Positions 62,125 through 64,000 of a stretch of 64,000 bases of DNA are shown piece by piece. The notes below the pieces were generated by a model, which saw only the letters and a list, made by a program, of their open reading frames with translations, ran no database searches and was not told the origin of the DNA. A program made the position numbers and the translations under genes. Within the stretch, counting starts at the first letter, position 1. The number at the start of each line of letters is the position of its first letter. Source of the DNA: Progne subis subis (lineage: Eukaryota; Chordata; Aves; Passeriformes; Hirundinidae); assembly GCA_022316685.1 (NCBI GenBank), contig JAKJHU010000067.1:620001-684000 (forward strand), in the 5' to 3' direction.

Positions 62125-64000
62125 ATGCTGTTTGAACTCATGTCTCTTGGGGTGGGGGCCTTGATGTGTTTTGGATCCTTAGGCTTCTTTGAGGTCTTAA
62201 TACCTTTGTGGTCCTTAGGTTTATTTGCATATCCAGAGATAGCCCCAATATTGTCATTAATACACAGTTTTTACAGTAGAGGGACGCGGATTAGAGTAGC
62301 TATTGGCCTTGGCTTAATGATAATAATTTGTAGGAAGTTTATAAAGGTGCTGAGGTCTGTTCCTTCTATGTATGGGTCATGGTTATGGTTATTCACCCTG
62401 TTTGTGGGAGGAGGAGCAGAGGATGAAGCGTTGCAGTCTTTTGTTTCCTTCTCCTCTAAATCGGTTAAATCATTTCTGGAGAATGTTGAGTTTCCCCTGA
62501 GTGTTAAAGAGACCATCTTTCTGGTATGTCATCTGGTAAGCCTCCTCTATACAGTCTGCAGCTTCTCTAAAATATGGGCTGAGATTTCTAGAGGGGCTGA
62601 TGAAACTCCCGACCCAGGCAGAGGAAATCCTGAGTGGTGTGGAGAATGGGAGGATATGGGCCAACTCCTCAAGGAATTCTCTGACCCTGTAGTCTGGGAT
62701 TTTCCACGGGAACAAATTCAGAATCCAGTGGAGCTGGGGAAATACCTGAAAGAGAGGTACCATGATGGCTCTAAGGGGGAGAAGGTCGCTGCAGTAAGCT
62801 GGGCCCTGGCATATGCTTATCGCACCTTGCTAGAGACTGTAGGGCAGCAGACAGAGGCAGGGGGGAAGGGATACAAATCAACAGCTACCCCAGTCACTCA
62901 GGCTGCCGCCAACACCCCAGTTATGAATCCAGCAGCTAAACCAGACAGTAAGCCTAAGCCCCTGGCAGTTGCTCCAGCAAAGAAGCACACACATAAAACC
63001 GATCGACCAGTGGACGATGATGACGCAAGAGAAGGACCTTCACCAAAATCAGAAGCCAAATCTTCCAGCACAGGATCAGAAGCCAATATTGACTCCTTTT
63101 CCCTGAAGGACCTTCGAGGCCTAAGAAAAGATTACCGGCGACAACCTGATGAATCTATAATTAGTTGGTTAGTCCGTCTTTGGGATGCCGCAGGTGAGGC
63201 TACAATTCTGGATGGCACTGAAGCGAGGCATCTGGGATCCCTGTCACATGATCCAGTCATCGACCAGGAGATGATGAGAGAGGCTAGTCCTTGCAGTCTC
63301 TGGATACGGGTCCTAGGAAGCGTGGCAGAAAGATACCTATGTGCAGATGATCTCTATATGCAGCAAACCCCATGGAAGACCATAGAACAAGGGATTCAAC
63401 GCTTGAGAGAAATGGCAGTGGCAGAGATGGTTTTCTCAGATGATATAAACACTAGGAACCCAGACTTGGTATCATGTACATCTGTGATGTGGCGAAAACT
63501 TATACGACTCGGGCCATTAGAATACGCTTCTGCTTTAGCAGTAATGAAGCGGGAGGACATGGAGGAAACTGTGCTTGATATGGCGAAGAAGCTCCGAGCA
63601 TATGCAGATGCTGTGCATGGCCCAACACACGCCAGAATCGCAGCTGTGGAAACACGCCTACAGAAACTAGAGGATAAGATAGATAAGAATCATAAGAAAC
63701 TCAGGGAGGAGATTAGAGAGGACCTTCTCCAAATCTCAGCAGTGCAGATCAGAGGTTCTGGTACCCAACGTAGACGCTCCCCGGGTAGGGAGAGAGGGTA
63801 CACTCCACGCGCTGAGCTGTGGTTCTTCCTGCGGGATTGCGGAGAAAATATGAACAGATGGGATGGAAAATCTACGGCTGCCTTGGCACAACGGGTGCGT
63901 GAATTGAAGGAAGTCAAGACTCAAAGAGGGAGTTTCACCAAAAGGGAAGCGGCTCCAGTTGCCCGTAGCCGAACTGCCAGGTATGACGATGATGACATGT
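62125..64000 (+). CDS. gag: Gag-like polyprotein, 3' end outside the window
   Basis: The frame opens at the ATG at 62,125, with an in-frame TAG five codons upstream, and runs 625 codons without a stop to the window edge. By my translation, residues 1-35, about 58-76, 85-97 and 126-147 are strongly hydrophobic. Residues about 150-240 are folded-looking and tryptophan-rich. Residues 241-320 are a low-complexity Ala/Pro/Lys/Ser linker with an acidic cluster. From about 323 comes a capsid-like region, with a QPDESIISWLVRLWD phrase (about 341-355) placed like the major homology region. Residues about 500-540 form a charged coiled coil, followed by an Arg-rich stretch (about 548-560) and a further helical region. 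No Cys-His zinc knuckle, PPxY or PTAP motif is seen before the edge. Residue 2 is Leu, so there is no N-myristoylation site. It resembles Gag-like proteins I recall as widespread in bird genomes, unverified. The N-terminal hydrophobic part is the odd feature. Confidence 0.82.
   Translation, partial: MLFELMSLGVGALMCFGSLGFFEVLIPLWSLGLFAYPEIAPILSLIHSFYSRGTRIRVAIGLGLMIIICRKFIKVLRSVPSMYGSWLWLFTLFVGGGAEDEALQSFVSFSSKSVKSFLENVEFPLSVKETIFLVCHLVSLLYTVCSFSKIWAEISRGADETPDPGRGNPEWCGEWEDMGQLLKEFSDPVVWDFPREQIQNPVELGKYLKERYHDGSKGEKVAAVSWALAYAYRTLLETVGQQTEAGGKGYKSTATPVTQAAANTPVMNPAAKPDSKPKPLAVAPAKKHTHKTDRPVDDDDAREGPSPKSEAKSSSTGSEANIDSFSLKDLRGLRKDYRRQPDESIISWLVRLWDAAGEATILDGTEARHLGSLSHDPVIDQEMMREASPCSLWIRVLGSVAERYLCADDLYMQQTPWKTIEQGIQRLREMAVAEMVFSDDINTRNPDLVSCTSVMWRKLIRLGPLEYASALAVMKREDMEETVLDMAKKLRAYADAVHGPTHARIAAVETRLQKLEDKIDKNHKKLREEIREDLLQISAVQIRGSGTQRRRSPGRERGYTPRAELWFFLRDCGENMNRWDGKSTAALAQRVRELKEVKTQRGSFTKREAAPVARSRTARYDDDDM

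Larger units (their letters stand above)
61384..64000 (+). mobile_element. endogenous retrovirus, 5' part of an apparently intact provirus
   Basis: The element comprises a full 5' LTR, a lysine-tRNA-type primer-binding site, a very short leader and a gag-like frame that stays open to the window edge. The rest (protease, reverse transcriptase, integrase, any env, the polypurine tract and 3' LTR) must lie beyond 64,000 if present. Class is unresolved: the primer site suggests a class II element, while the 5-bp target duplications of the two related solo LTRs are more usual for ERV-L. The left target-site copy cannot be confirmed because the right one is outside the window. Confidence 0.9.

Noticed and set aside
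62271..63924. Minus-strand frames of 62-97 codons under the gag-like region
   Set aside because: They are shadows of the long plus-strand frame.
1..64000. CRISPR arrays, operons, insertion sequences, riboswitches
   Set aside because: All repeats are eukaryotic simple repeats or retroelements. There are no spaced direct repeats and no bacterial gene organisation.

Overview
This looks like vertebrate, almost certainly avian, nuclear DNA. It is AT-rich with no operon structure. It carries several copies of CR1, the LINE that dominates bird genomes, in both orientations. It also carries bird-style endogenous retrovirus LTRs and many long pure poly-T/poly-A and G/T or A/C tracts. Very G/T-rich tracts of this kind make a songbird-like genome plausible, but that is inference and I cannot name a species. 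I found no host protein-coding exon. The short open frames scattered through the window are of chance length, and most of the longer ones fall inside repeats. The window reads as a gene desert or a very large intron. Layout: 1-20,660 is AT-rich unique DNA with simple repeats and one old antisense CR1 (about 8,715-9,520). A sense CR1 3' end follows (about 20,660-21,515), then a solo LTR with a 5-bp target duplication (22,550-23,192). 23,193-32,340 is again AT-rich, with a small palindromic element near 27,060. A second sense CR1 3' end lies at about 32,345-33,178. 33,179-48,403 is mostly featureless apart from a G-quadruplex motif at 36,981-37,003 and an A/C tract. A second solo LTR of the same family lies on the minus strand at 48,404-49,071. 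A different solo LTR, with a 6-bp target duplication, lies at 53,869-54,560 (minus). Small CR1 pieces lie near 52,770 (sense) and 57,945 (antisense). The right end holds the main biological content: the 5' part of an apparently intact provirus. Its 5' LTR is 61,384-62,039, its primer-binding site (complementary to a lysine tRNA) starts at 62,047, and a reading frame is open from an ATG at 62,125 to the window edge at 64,000 (625 codons with no stop). The frame looks like a Gag precursor: a capsid-like region with a possible homology motif, then a charged coiled coil and an arginine-rich stretch. Unusually, its first 150 residues carry several hydrophobic, membrane-like segments and it lacks a myristoylation glycine. 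Pol, env and the 3' LTR would lie beyond the window. The LTR family combines a lysine-tRNA primer site (typical of class II elements) with 5-bp target duplications at its two solo copies (more typical of ERV-L), so its class is left open.
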